A stretch of DNA of 64,000 nt from G963677185 sp963677185 (GTDB taxonomy: Bacteria > Bacillota > Syntrophomonadia > Syntrophomonadales > Syntrophomonadaceae), in the NCBI GenBank assembly GCA_963677185.1, contig OY781889.1:1612001-1676000 (forward strand), in the 5' to 3' direction. Position 1 is the stretch's first letter, and each line of letters opens with the position of its first letter. Under the pieces are notes generated by a model that saw nothing but the letters and a program-made list of their open reading frames with translations, ran no database searches and was not told where the DNA came from. Of this stretch, positions 15,649 to 24,558 are shown piece by piece. The position numbers and the translations under genes were made by a program.

Positions 15649-15738
15649 TAACAGTTAATCCTGCAATGTACATAAAAGGAATCAAGGATTAGCTGTTAAA
15701 TTCTTCGGCAGTGAGCTCGTGGACCTGATTGGAGGATA

Positions 15739-16425
15739 TCAGCTTTCGTCAACCAGTTTGTAATCCCACCGGGGGTGATGATGCCGGGCCCATGCCTGGC
15801 TAACCTTTCCATGGATGATAACACCGGCGGTGCCTGGATTGGCCACCGTGCCCAGGTAGGCATGAACCATAACCACTGCCATTAGAATCAGGCTGGTTGC
15901 AATATGGACGGCCAGCATCACAGTGCCTCCTTCGCGCAGGTTGTCACCGCTGATGTAAGCGGCCAGGACCAGGATAAGCGACAGCCAGAAAGATATCTTC
16001 TGACCGGCGTTGAAGCGGCCGGCGGGATAACTTTCATGGGAACGGGAGAAATAGCCGCCGTTGTGAGCCAGCCATTCGCGGTCATGGCCGCGGGGCAGCA
16101 TGTCTTTGAACCAGAAAATCACGGCAATTATGGACGCCAGCAAGAACAATTTGACCATCGGCTCGTGGATTTCTTTGATTATCCGGGCATCGCTAAGCTT
16201 GGCCGCCAGTATCGCTCCGGTGATGATAGCGGCGAAGAACGAGATCAGCCGCACCCAATGCATGATACGCTCCCATTTATTGAAGCGCCGGATATTTTGG
16301 ACCGGGGTATCACCAGCAAGCCGGACTGGTCCCCAGACCAGCAGGTGCACAAAGCAAAGGGCAGCCGGAAGCAGTACGCTGACCAGAAGAATTGTCCACA
16401 CGTTCGAAATAATCCAGGATGACAT
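15739..16425 (-). CDS. Formate dehydrogenase-type cytochrome b subunit (FdnI/FdoI-like)
   Basis: 228-aa membrane di-heme cytochrome b. Four hydrophobic segments are visible. Heme-ligand candidates include R-I-M-H-W-V-R-L-I-S-F near residue 55, H-E-P near 87, and H-I-A-T-S-L-I-L-M-A-V-V-M-V-H near 175-190. The F-N-A-G-Q-K-I-S-F-W stretch is characteristic of formate dehydrogenase gamma subunits. Such subunits pass electrons between a membrane quinone and FdhA/FdhB. No catalytic or iron-sulfur subunit is next to it, so it is an orphan here; partners must be elsewhere. In syntrophs, such subunits are thought to support reverse electron transfer; that role is inference. Confidence 0.85.
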   Translation of the reverse strand: MSSWIISNVWTILLVSVLLPAALCFVHLLVWGPVRLAGDTPVQNIRRFNKWERIMHWVRLISFFAAIITGAILAAKLSDARIIKEIHEPMVKLFLLASIIAVIFWFKDMLPRGHDREWLAHNGGYFSRSHESYPAGRFNAGQKISFWLSLILVLAAYISGDNLREGGTVMLAVHIATSLILMAVVMVHAYLGTVANPGTAGVIIHGKVSQAWARHHHPRWDYKLVDES

Positions 16426-16660
16426 GTAATCACACCTCTCAAAAATTATGTAGCCGCTTATGTCAGCAAGTCCATACCATAATTCTATGGGGTGATGTTT
16501 TCAGTAAGGGTAATGCCAGGTTAAAATTGGGTAAAAATGAGAGACTGATTGTTAATTCGACGACATACGACTGCGTTCGTGCACGCATGTAGAAAAATAT
16601 AGAAATATGTGATATGCTTATACCCGTGATAGTCAGATAACTTCACAGTCATGTCAAAGA

Positions 16661-16797
16661 CACCGGCAAAAACGCTGAGTCGCCACGGCGAGCGGGAGAA
16701 CCATCATTGGGGTGAATCTTGTCCCAGGTGACAAGTAGGGTTAGTTTAGCCATTTTCAACCCGAATCCGTCAGCTAATCTCGTAAGCGTTAACGAAA
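16661..16797 (+). ncRNA. c-di-AMP riboswitch (ydaO-yuaA)
   Basis: The conserved core matches the class: GGGGTGAATC (16709-16718), then AGGG, then CCGAATCCGTCAGCTAA (16761-16777) and CTCGTAAGCG. P1 can form from AACGCT (16671-16676) and AGCGTT (16785-16790). The aptamer binds two c-di-AMP molecules and typically turns transcription off. The downstream hairpin at 16984-17027 with a T-run could be its expression platform, and the next gene is the glycosyltransferase-like ORF at 17143. Confidence 0.92.
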
Positions 16798-16983
16798 GGG
16801 CACCAACGGGGTATTATTGTTGAAATATGATGCTTGATATTGTGGCCAGCCAGAAGGTTGGTCATCTGCTTCGGATTTCATTCAAAGGGCCTTGATCATC
16901 TCGAATAACGACTTGTCAAAATCAATGAAGTTCACGTTACAATTGGATATGCTTCATAGTTATTAACGATTCGCTTGATTGGT

Positions 16984-17032
16984 ACTCCTTTTTTGCCATT
17001 GTGCTTGTGCTATGGCTAAAAAGGAGTTTTTC
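16984..17032 (+). terminator. Intrinsic terminator in the riboswitch leader
   Basis: ACTCCTTTTTTGCCAT (16984-16999) pairs with ATGGCTAAAAAGGAGT (17012-17027) with a loop of 12 bases, then a run of T. It lies 187 bases past the c-di-AMP aptamer and 110 bases before the ATG at 17143. The 16798-16983 stretch has no ORF and could hold an antiterminator. Confidence 0.75.
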
Positions 17033-17142
17033 GTTGGCGATTTGATATGGCCAAAAAGCCTTATGAATGCCAGGCAGCTAGATTCTAAAACGGCGTCGCC
17101 GGCATTCCAGCGAGAGGGGTCTGACGAAAGGAGACTGGAACC

Positions 17143-18429
17143 ATGAAGAAAGCAGTTAAGACAAGGGGCAACCAGCCGGAAACACTTGCTCTAGCTTTCG
17201 CTACGGGTCGCAAGCACTTTAAAAATGTTCTTGCTACTTACCTGTCGGCATATAATGCCAGCAGTTCACAGCGGGAAAACCAGAAACTCAGGTTGATAGT
17301 TCTGGTGTGCTATGACTTAACCTATTCCGGGGCAGCCCGGGAAGATTTCCTGGATATTGATCCTGGCTCCCTGGAAGGGGTGGATGCAATTCGCTTTATC
17401 GGCAAAGAAGACATGTGTGATTTGCGGGAGCGCCTGGTATCGGAAGGCACTATTGATGAGCGCGAAGCTTCTTTGCTCTTTGAGAATGGCTATGCCGCCA
17501 TGCGCAACGCCCTGGTATACACGGCTCTTTATGAAAATGCCGATTATCTTTTATTTATAGATGACGACGAATATCCCCTGGCAGTCAGCAAGGCCGGCAA
17601 CGGGCAGGCATTGTGGCATGGTCAGGATGTCATAGGCGGCCACATGGCGCATATAGGAGAAGCGGCCATAACCCACGGTCATCATTGCGGATATGTGTCT
17701 CCTATCCCGAGTTTCAGCTTTGGAGCTGATTATACGCAAGAGCAATTCAAGACATTTATCGAAGCGGTCAGCAATGATATCGTCGACTGGGAATCCATAC
17801 AGCGGGTTATGGCTGATGGGGGGGTTACCTACGGATCGGAGCAGATATTGCATGAACCAAAGGCTTTTGAAGTACAGAAAACCAACGGCGTTAAATTTAT
17901 CTCCGGTTCCAATCTGTGCCTGAATTTAAAATATTTTTACCAGGGTCAGTGCATACCGCCTTTTTACAATCCTCCCCAGGCTCGTGGAGAAGACTCATTT
18001 CTGGCCACTTGCCTGTCGGATTACAAAATACAGAAAGTGCCGGTATATACTTTCCATGATGGTTTCATGCGCTATCCGGGAATTTTGAAGGGGGTTCTTC
18101 CTCAAAACCTTGATGTCATTGATTTCGAACAGAAGTCCATTGGCGAGCGCTTTTTAAAAGCTTCCATCGGCTGGGTTCGTTATAAGCCGTTGCTGCTGTA
18201 TATTACCAATAGATCAGGATTCCAATACCAGGCGTGGAGAATAAGGGAAGAGCTTAAGAAGGCCAGCCGGGATATGGCGGGATACCTGGATGAACCGCGC
18301 TTTATGGATCTGGAAGACGAATTTGCATGCTATGCTGGCAAGGTTGAGGAACATAACGATGATTTCAGCATGGCCCAGACAGCCTGGCTGAAGCTCAACC
18401 GCGAAATGAACGCCCATCTGGCATGCTGA
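17143..18429 (+). CDS. Glycosyltransferase-like protein (GT-A type)
   Basis: 428 aa, soluble. A Y-L-L-F-I-D-D-D-E-Y-P stretch near residue 140 is a typical GT-A D-x-D metal/sugar-nucleotide site, and R-G-E-D-S-F-L near residue 285 fits the acceptor-base E-D of many family 2-like enzymes. The N-terminal V-L-A-T-Y-L-S-A-Y-N-A is compatible with the first Rossmann strand. No membrane segment is seen. AAAGGAG precedes the ATG. Its leader holds a c-di-AMP riboswitch, which normally controls potassium uptake and cell-wall remodelling genes, so a role in an envelope polymer is plausible. Exact sugar and acceptor unknown. Confidence 0.68.
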   Translation: MKKAVKTRGNQPETLALAFATGRKHFKNVLATYLSAYNASSSQRENQKLRLIVLVCYDLTYSGAAREDFLDIDPGSLEGVDAIRFIGKEDMCDLRERLVSEGTIDEREASLLFENGYAAMRNALVYTALYENADYLLFIDDDEYPLAVSKAGNGQALWHGQDVIGGHMAHIGEAAITHGHHCGYVSPIPSFSFGADYTQEQFKTFIEAVSNDIVDWESIQRVMADGGVTYGSEQILHEPKAFEVQKTNGVKFISGSNLCLNLKYFYQGQCIPPFYNPPQARGEDSFLATCLSDYKIQKVPVYTFHDGFMRYPGILKGVLPQNLDVIDFEQKSIGERFLKASIGWVRYKPLLLYITNRSGFQYQAWRIREELKKASRDMAGYLDEPRFMDLEDEFACYAGKVEEHNDDFSMAQTAWLKLNREMNAHLAC

Positions 18430-18505
18430 TAATACCTGCAGCTGGTAATAGCTGATCACCGATGATCTGCATCATTTCACCCTGCCATTAATCTTCAAGG
18501 AGCAG

Positions 18506-18538
18506 ACCGGTTTCTGAAAGGGAGCCGGTTTGTCTTTT
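18506..18538 (+). terminator. Intrinsic terminator
   Basis: A stem of about 10 bp (18506-18515 with 18520-18529, some G-T pairs) closed by a GAAA tetraloop and followed by TTGTCTTTTT. It ends the glycosyltransferase-like gene. Confidence 0.75.
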
Positions 18539-18714
18539 TCGGTGCGGCTTTAAACAATTTTTAGAGAACCTCATACCATGCCCTGACCTCCATAAAACCA
18601 GGCTGCATAGGACTAAATACCTGATTTAAGCCGATTATCTATCAATTCTTAATATTAGGTTATATAATAATATCTAGTACTACTGCGACAATTCGCCTGT
18701 ATCAGGGGGGGAAA

Positions 18715-19872
18715 ATGGGTCAACTGATTTTAAGAAAATTCGTAGCTCCAGAAATAGTATTTGGCGACGGCTCAAGGCACCTGGCCGGCAAGTATGCCAG
18801 CAATATGGGAGTCAGCCGGGCGCTGGTAGTGACTGATCCGGGCATAATCGCGGCTGGATGGGTTGATGACGTCACCCGGAGCCTGGAGGAAGCAGGACTG
18901 GAGTACCTGGTTTATTCTGCGGTCACGCCCAATCCTCGATCAAACGAGGTCATGAGGGGAGCCGATTTTTACCGCAGCGAGAATTGCAACGGGATTGTGG
19001 CTATCGGCGGCGGCAGCCCAATGGACTGCGCCAAGGGAATCGGGATTATTTCGTCCAATGGCGGGCAGATCCTTAATTTTGAGGGAGTTGATACGATTGA
19101 CTTTCCTTGCCCTCCGCTGATCTTTATTCCGACTACGGCCGGGGCTTCTTCTGATGTGTCTCAGTTTGCCATAATTGCTAATACCGTGGAAAGAGTGAAG
19201 ATTTCGATCATCAGCAAATCGCTGGTGCCGGATATCGCCCTGGTCGATCCCGAGACAACGACAACCATGGACATGTATCTGACCGCCTGCACGGGTATAG
19301 ATGCCCTGACTCACGCGGTGGAAGCATTCGTGTCCCGGGGAAGTTCGGCCATGACGGATATACACGCTTTGGCGGCGATACGTTTGCTTAACGCCAACCT
19401 GGAGCAGATCGTCAAGAATCCTGCTGATATGGATGTGCGCCGCAATATCACGCTGGGCAGCATGGAAGCCGGGCTGGCCTTTTCTAATGCCATCCTGGGC
19501 GCAGTTCATGCCATGTCTCACAGCCTGGGAGGTTTTCTGGACCTGCCGCACGGGGAATGCAATTCTATCCTTTTCGAACACGTAGTCGGGTTCAATTATG
19601 ATGTTATACCGGAAAAATATGATCAGATCGCAATGGAAATGGGCCTGGAAATCAAGGGCCTGCCCGGCCGGAAGAAGAAAGCCTTGCTTATGAAAAGAAT
19701 CGTCGAGCTAAAGAAAGCCGTGGGAATAACCAACAAGCTGGGAGCGGTCGGAGTCAGCATCGGTGATATTGGAATTTTATCCCAAAATGCCTGCAAGGAC
19801 GCCTGCCTGGCTACCAACCCCCGCAGTGCCAGTATACGGGATATAGAGGTCATTTATGAAGAATCCTTATGA
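18715..19872 (+). CDS. ercA: ErcA-like iron-containing alcohol dehydrogenase homologue
   Basis: 385-aa group III alcohol dehydrogenase fold. It has G-G-G-S-P-M-D-C-A-K for NAD binding and the metal histidines in A-V-H-A-M-S-H-S-L-G-G and L-P-H-G-E. The whole N-terminal third (L-R-K-F-V-A-P-E, A-L-V-V-T-D-P-G, A-A-G-W, V-T-P-N-P-R) matches ErcA, a dehydrogenase-like protein required for regulation of ethanol oxidation in Pseudomonas, rather than catabolic enzymes. In many anaerobes, ercA is followed by a sensor or cyclase gene. Here it overlaps a PAS-GGDEF gene by 17 bp. It therefore probably acts as an alcohol/aldehyde sensor, although catalytic residues are intact. Confidence 0.85.
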   Translation: MGQLILRKFVAPEIVFGDGSRHLAGKYASNMGVSRALVVTDPGIIAAGWVDDVTRSLEEAGLEYLVYSAVTPNPRSNEVMRGADFYRSENCNGIVAIGGGSPMDCAKGIGIISSNGGQILNFEGVDTIDFPCPPLIFIPTTAGASSDVSQFAIIANTVERVKISIISKSLVPDIALVDPETTTTMDMYLTACTGIDALTHAVEAFVSRGSSAMTDIHALAAIRLLNANLEQIVKNPADMDVRRNITLGSMEAGLAFSNAILGAVHAMSHSLGGFLDLPHGECNSILFEHVVGFNYDVIPEKYDQIAMEMGLEIKGLPGRKKKALLMKRIVELKKAVGITNKLGAVGVSIGDIGILSQNACKDACLATNPRSASIRDIEVIYEESL

Positions 19873-20950
19873 ACCAGATGAAAATCCGGATGACCAGCTT
19901 AACAGGATTCTGGGTTTTGGCGAGCGGTCCATTCATAAGAGCTATTATCCGGAATTGCAAAAGACCATCCTCGATCTGAAGACAGCCGAGGAAAGGTATT
20001 ATAATATCTTCCATAATGCATTGAATGGCATATTTCAGTTCGACCCGCAGGGCCTTCTTTTGGATGCCAACCCTGCGTTTATGGATATAGTGGGATATGA
20101 ATCCATGGAGGAAGCACAAAAGGTCACTGGTGATATGGTCGGGCCGCTTTTCAATAATCGGAAGGAACTGCTGGAGATTATCGCCTCTTTGAGAAATGAG
20201 CAAAAGGTCGAGAAGCGGGTTGTCCGGATAATTAGAAAGGATAAGCGCCTGATCTGGGTTTCCATAAACGCGATTTCGGTTTTCGATAAATCTGGTCGAA
20301 TGATATACATTGAGGGCTTTATCGAAGATGTGACCGGCCGGGTGGAGCATGAAGAGTCACTGAAGAAAATGGCCGAGGAACTGGAAGCACTGGTGTCAGA
20401 AAAAACTCGTGAATTGGAAGAAGCCAATCGCAAATTGCGGGTCTTGAGCAACACTGATGCATTGACCGGCATAGCCAACCGGCGATATTTCGATGAAATA
20501 CTGGACTATGAATGGAGGCGGGCTTCGCGGCTCGGGCATTCTGTGGCCCTGGCCATGCTCGATATCGACCTGTTCAAGTATTATAATGATCTTTACGGTC
20601 ATTTGGCCGGTGATGACTGCCTGCGCCGGATTGCGCTGATTTTATCGGCCCATTCCCGAAGGGCTGGAGATTTTAGCGCTCGTTACGGGGGTGAGGAATT
20701 TGTATTGATTCTGCCCGGTTTCGAGGCGGGCCCGGCAGCCGAGCTGGCGGAAACCATCCGCAGTTCCCTGGAGAGCCTGGGCATCTCTCATAAAAGGTCG
20801 CCATATGGATTTTTAACCATAAGTATCGGAGTGGCGGCCGGCTTACCCGGCAGCCAGTACTCAACTCCGGAACAGCTTCTTAAAAAGGCTGATGATGCCA
20901 TGTATAAAGCGAAAAGACAGGGAGGCAACATGGTCGTCCGAGCTGAGTAG
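19856..20950 (+). CDS. PAS-GGDEF diguanylate cyclase
   Basis: Makes cyclic di-GMP (364 aa). Domains: a PAS sensor (about 45-165, with a typical E-D-V-T end), a coiled-coil linker (about 165-195), and a GGDEF domain (about 196-362). The active site reads G-G-E-E-F, a functional variant, with the D-A-L-T-G-I-A-N-R-R start. The R-A-G-D placed five residues before it is a complete inhibitory I-site, so product feedback is expected. It has no membrane segments, so it senses an internal signal. The 17-bp overlap with ercA implies co-translation and suggests a common alcohol-redox input. Confidence 0.92.
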   Translation: MKNPYEPDENPDDQLNRILGFGERSIHKSYYPELQKTILDLKTAEERYYNIFHNALNGIFQFDPQGLLLDANPAFMDIVGYESMEEAQKVTGDMVGPLFNNRKELLEIIASLRNEQKVEKRVVRIIRKDKRLIWVSINAISVFDKSGRMIYIEGFIEDVTGRVEHEESLKKMAEELEALVSEKTRELEEANRKLRVLSNTDALTGIANRRYFDEILDYEWRRASRLGHSVALAMLDIDLFKYYNDLYGHLAGDDCLRRIALILSAHSRRAGDFSARYGGEEFVLILPGFEAGPAAELAETIRSSLESLGISHKRSPYGFLTISIGVAAGLPGSQYSTPEQLLKKADDAMYKAKRQGGNMVVRAE

Positions 20951-21030
20951 AGCGTTATTAACATCATCAGCCCTCTTACCGACGCGGAATATCGGTCCCC
21001 GAGGTTCTACAGTACTTTCATCATGCTGTT

Positions 21031-21942
21031 CTAGCTGGTTTCATCTCGTTCGCTGTTGTCAGTTGAAGTGCCAGCGGATCTCAAGCCACTTCGAATGGCA
21101 TGTTTCATCTTTTCCAGGGCTTCATTGTGCTCTAATGATTTTAGTCCCGGAAATGCTTTCAGCAAGCGTATATGTGTAAGAGGAGTGGCTTCCAACAGTT
21201 CTCTGTAGGTTTTAGAAAGCTCTGCCAACTCTTGCTTCCGATTAGCCATGGCCTGTAATTGCGCATGTTTAATTTCAGAAACATCTGCTTCCAGCAATTC
21301 CTTTTGTGCTTCCAAGCGTTCTTCCACATCGGCGGTCTTATTCGCCAGGGCAATGGCTCCGTTAGCCAGGTTTTCGCCCATGCTGTCTGAAGCTTCCTTG
21401 ATTTTCAGGCTGATTTCATCAATAATTTCCAGGTTTTTATTCAATTTGAAAATGAAATTAACCGTTGCCATCAGATCCACAATGAACAGTGTGCCCAGGA
21501 CTACCAGTATAATCTGGCTTGCCGCCATCGGTATCAAGCCAACGATTGAAATAGTCAGCGGGTGGATTCTATCTACGATCAGCAGGCATGCCAGCCCCCA
21601 GACGAGTGCAAACTGCGGGCAAATATAACCGCCAATGTTGAATGGCATGTCAGAATAATCCCACCATCGGTGATGAAATATTTTCTCCAGCGCAAACCCG
21701 CCCACAAGCTCAATCCCGCTGGTAATGAGGACCGAACCTATAAACATATATAGAATATTATTTTGAACCGGGTGTAATAAATAGACTACGAATATGATCC
21801 CTGCTCCGTAAATTGGGCAAAGCGGGCCGTTCAGAAAACCCCGGTTTACAAATTCTCCGGATTCGACTGCGGCATACACGACTTCAGTACACCATCCGAT
21901 GAAAGCATAAATAAAAAAGAACCACAGTATTTCAATCGTCAT
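21031..21942 (-). CDS. CmpB-like putative ABC transporter permease (PF06541 type)
   Basis: 303 aa from the ATG at 21942, which has GAGGAG upstream at 11 bases; longer starts at 21972 and 22011 are possible. The N-terminal two thirds hold about five membrane segments with F-I-G-W-C-T-E-V, V-N-R-G-F-L-N-G-P-L-C-P-I-Y-G-A-G and the H-R-W-W-D-Y motif of this family. The last third (about 190-290) is a charged coiled coil. No ATPase is adjacent, and the family's transport function is unproven. It is transcribed alone, convergent with the cyclase. Confidence 0.8.
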   Translation of the reverse strand: MTIEILWFFFIYAFIGWCTEVVYAAVESGEFVNRGFLNGPLCPIYGAGIIFVVYLLHPVQNNILYMFIGSVLITSGIELVGGFALEKIFHHRWWDYSDMPFNIGGYICPQFALVWGLACLLIVDRIHPLTISIVGLIPMAASQIILVVLGTLFIVDLMATVNFIFKLNKNLEIIDEISLKIKEASDSMGENLANGAIALANKTADVEERLEAQKELLEADVSEIKHAQLQAMANRKQELAELSKTYRELLEATPLTHIRLLKAFPGLKSLEHNEALEKMKHAIRSGLRSAGTSTDNSERDETS

Positions 21943-22302
21943 AAAGCGCAGTGCTCCTCGTATTTCGGACATTTTAACTTCAATATTGGGTAAAAAGTCC
22001 TCCTTTCGCAATGGTCACTGATTGCCGTCAGGCCATCCTGAACGACTGGTTAATTATAACTGGAATGACCAGCTTGAAGCAAAAACGCCTCCTCGCACCA
22101 ACCATCACATGCCGTAGACAAAAAGATATTTTTCTTAAGGGTGAACCATTTTCACAATTGTAGTGTATATACTGTCAGAAGGCAGGGAATAAAAAGCAGT
22201 TAGCAAGCCGCCAGCAGTGAATCGTCCGTAGTGCAGGCAGTCTGGGATCGGGAGGGCGCTGTATGCTGCTGCACCCAGTTCGACAAAGATGCAAGGCGGA
22301 TC

Positions 22303-22836
22303 ATGATGCGGTATGTAGATGAGATCAGGGCAAGAAAAATCCGAAGCGGCGATATAGCCTCATTTGAAGGATTGGTTGAGGAATATAAAAGCCGGATATT
22401 CAGCTATTGTTTGCGCATGAGCGCCCAGCCCTCCGATGCGGAAGAGCTGGCCCAGGATGTATTTGTCCAGGTTTATCGCTGCATCGGCCAGTATGATGCC
22501 AGCCGAGGCTCTCTATCAACCTGGATATATCACATTGCGCATAATGCCTGTGCTAATTACTGGCGGGCGCGTCCGCCAGATTCGGTGGATCTGGACTCCG
22601 CAAGGGGCGTTAGCCTGGAGCATGATCCCTACCCGCGCTGGGATGAGCGGCAGCGCCTGATTGAAGCTCTGAATCGCCTCAATCCCGGGGAGCGAGAACT
22701 GGTACTGATGAAAGACTACCTCAATCTTAAGGAACAAAACATAGCGGTAATTTTGGATATCCCGGCCGGCACGGTAAAATCCCGCCTGCACTCCGCACGC
22801 CGCAAGCTTAGAGAGTATTTGAAAGAAGGTGACTGA
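22303..22836 (+). CDS. ECF RNA polymerase sigma factor
   Basis: 177 aa from the ATG at 22303, preceded by AAGGCGG; the frame is open to 22231 but there is no ribosome site there. Region 2 (about 20-85, R-I-F-S-Y-C-L-R-M and T-W-I-Y-H-I-A-H-N-A) and region 4 (about 120-172, N-I-A-V-I-L-D-I-P-A-G-T-V-K-S-R-L-H-S-A-R-R-K-L) are intact. It leads a three-gene operon with two membrane proteins. The 290-bp leader before it has no ORF; a GTGAA-ccattt-TTCAC dyad (about 22141-22155) may be a regulatory site. Confidence 0.92.
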   Translation: MMRYVDEIRARKIRSGDIASFEGLVEEYKSRIFSYCLRMSAQPSDAEELAQDVFVQVYRCIGQYDASRGSLSTWIYHIAHNACANYWRARPPDSVDLDSARGVSLEHDPYPRWDERQRLIEALNRLNPGERELVLMKDYLNLKEQNIAVILDIPAGTVKSRLHSARRKLREYLKEGD

Positions 22837-22838
22837 AC

Positions 22839-23159
22839 ATGCACACAGACAGGCGACTGCTGCAAGGTATGCCCTATTCCAAATGCCCGGAGGATTTTAC
22901 GTCCTCGGTCATCGCACGTTGTGGTCTGGCTATGGCAGAACCAGTTGTGAAAAGACCTGAATCACGTTCAGCCAACTGCTATCTAAATAGCTATGTACTG
23001 ACGGCTGCACTGCTGGCCGTATTGGTTTTCTGCGCTCCCCCGTCGGAACGGCTTCAGGCCGCGGATACGCTGGGACGCAATACTGTAATCCTGGGTCAGC
23101 AGTTCCGGCAAAATGTCCAGGCCGGTATTTTAGAATTTGGAAGGAGTGTTGAGCCGTGA
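22839..23159 (+). CDS. Small single-pass membrane protein, possible anti-sigma factor
   Basis: 106 aa beginning 2 bp after the ECF sigma stop. An N-terminal cytoplasmic part (about 1-48) with two cysteines precedes one membrane helix (Y-V-L-T-A-A-L-L-A-V-L-V-F) and a short outer tail. No zf-HC2 motif is visible, so the anti-sigma role is inferred from order and topology only. It overlaps the next gene by 4 bp (GTGA). Confidence 0.6.
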   Translation: MHTDRRLLQGMPYSKCPEDFTSSVIARCGLAMAEPVVKRPESRSANCYLNSYVLTAALLAVLVFCAPPSERLQAADTLGRNTVILGQQFRQNVQAGILEFGRSVEP

Positions 23160-23662
23160 AGAAAGCTATGATGGTTGTCCTGGCGATTTTAATCGCTCTG
23201 GGCGTATTTCTGATGGAAGGCGGTAATGTGTGGGCCCTGGTGCAGATAAGCGCCGCTATTCCCCTGTTGCTTGGTCCCCTGGTCAGTGCGGCCTTTACCT
23301 TTAGCTGGAAAGAAATATCCGCGGCCTTTGCAGATGCCTTTGCCAGCCACCCTGATGAAAATCGCCAGCTAGCTTATCAGACCGGACTGCTGGTGGCGCG
23401 CAATCTGCACAGGTCTTGCCTGCTCTGGGCCGCAACCATTTTCATCCTGGCCCTGATTGGCGTACTGTCTGGGATTCAGGAGGTAAGCAAGCTTGGGCCG
23501 ACCGTGGCCCTGGCCATGGTTGCTCTGCTGATGGGATTTGGGCTTAATACCTTTTTGTTCAGTCCGATGATTTATAGCCTGGAAAAGAAAATTTTGCTTA
23601 TTGAGGTTAAGATACACTCTTTTTCGGAATATCATATGGAAAAGGTAGAGCAAACAATTTAA
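23156..23662 (+). CDS. Membrane protein, weakly MotA/TolQ-like
   Basis: 168 aa, starting at a GTG that overlaps the previous stop. Four hydrophobic segments are apparent (about 3-20, 28-48, 88-108, 118-140). The first two, with G-V-F-L-M-E-G-G-N and the following A-A-I-P-L-L-L-G-P-L, are similar in pattern to the N-terminus of MotA flagellar motor proteins, but the proton-channel half is not present in full. It is the third gene of the ECF operon. Function unknown; MotA similarity is tentative. Confidence 0.55.
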   Translation: MKKAMMVVLAILIALGVFLMEGGNVWALVQISAAIPLLLGPLVSAAFTFSWKEISAAFADAFASHPDENRQLAYQTGLLVARNLHRSCLLWAATIFILALIGVLSGIQEVSKLGPTVALAMVALLMGFGLNTFLFSPMIYSLEKKILLIEVKIHSFSEYHMEKVEQTI

Positions 23663-23752
23663 CCGTTAATCCGCTATTAGATATTAAGGAAATGGGTTTA
23701 GACTAGTCCCAGCCGAAAGTCTATCGCCAGCAGAGCTTGACCCAAATAAAAT

Positions 23753-23786
23753 AGGGATGGCTTGCATTTTTGTGCAACTCATCCCT
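23753..23786. terminator. Hairpin between convergent genes
   Basis: AGGGATG (23753-23759) pairs with CATCCCT (23780-23786), and TTGCA (23762-23766) with TGCAA (23773-23777), separated by a small internal loop. It lies between the ECF operon and carD, which converge, and could end both. Confidence 0.55.
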
Positions 23787-23870
23787 GTATTGATAAAAAT
23801 CGTTATTTAAAAGTGCTCGAATCTGCTATCAATAACTCCATCGAGTCTGGCAATTCGAAGCATTTATTGC

Positions 23871-24365
23871 TTATGAAATGTGCTCAAGAATATAGGGCGC
23901 AACCTCGTCGGGTGTAATTTCCAGAGCAATTGCCACCTCTTCATACAGTTGCTTTTCAGCGGCGTTCATGATGTCTTCGTCTGTCTTTGCCAGCTTTTTG
24001 CCGATTTCTAACCGCGCCTTTTTCTCGTTATAAATCGTCTTATAAATCTTAATCCACTCTTCGCTTTTTCCGGTTTTAAGGGCGGCAAGGAAATTATTCC
24101 GTCTGAGCTTGTCATCATCTATCCAAAGGGTCTCTTTATCCGGCATCATCGCAATCAATAAGGGGACATCATCCTTTTTAATCACTTTCCTCATCGAAAC
24201 TTTAGGATTATTCACAGGGATTTTAATTGTCATATTATTGTTATATGCGGGTTGCAGAATATAGTATTCGGCTTCATCGCCTTTGATGAATTCTTCTGTG
24301 CGAATATCTGTAATCTGGCATACCCCTGTGGAACCGTACACAACATAATCATTAACCTTAAACAT
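23871..24365 (-). CDS. CarD-family transcriptional regulator
   Basis: 164 aa. The N-terminal CarD/TRCF RNA-polymerase-interaction domain (about 1-60) is clear: F-K-V-N-D-Y-V-V-Y-G-S-T-G-V-C-Q-I-T-D-I. The C-terminal helical domain (about 65-160) contacts promoter DNA in this family. CarD proteins bind the polymerase beta subunit and adjust open-complex stability at housekeeping promoters. It is a single gene, downstream of the IS element boundary and reading away from it. Confidence 0.92.
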   Translation of the reverse strand: MFKVNDYVVYGSTGVCQITDIRTEEFIKGDEAEYYILQPAYNNNMTIKIPVNNPKVSMRKVIKKDDVPLLIAMMPDKETLWIDDDKLRRNNFLAALKTGKSEEWIKIYKTIYNEKKARLEIGKKLAKTDEDIMNAAEKQLYEEVAIALEITPDEVAPYILEHIS

Positions 24366-24558
24366 AGCCTACTCCTTATTGTTCCGGGACTTTCAAACAG
24401 CCTATAGGACGCACATTTGAAAAATAAAAAATGCAGCTTCGACAAGTTGATTTACGTTATCGAAACTACACGCCGCCTACTTATTATAACACAAAATAGG
24501 TCTTTGGTGTAAGAACAACCTCGATGGTAAATTATCCCATGGCTAAATAGACCCTTTA

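Noticed and set aside
15403..15738. T-box or other known riboswitch before the TPL-like gene
   Set aside because: No AGGGTGGNACCGCG or other conserved core; only a simple hairpin with T-run is visible.
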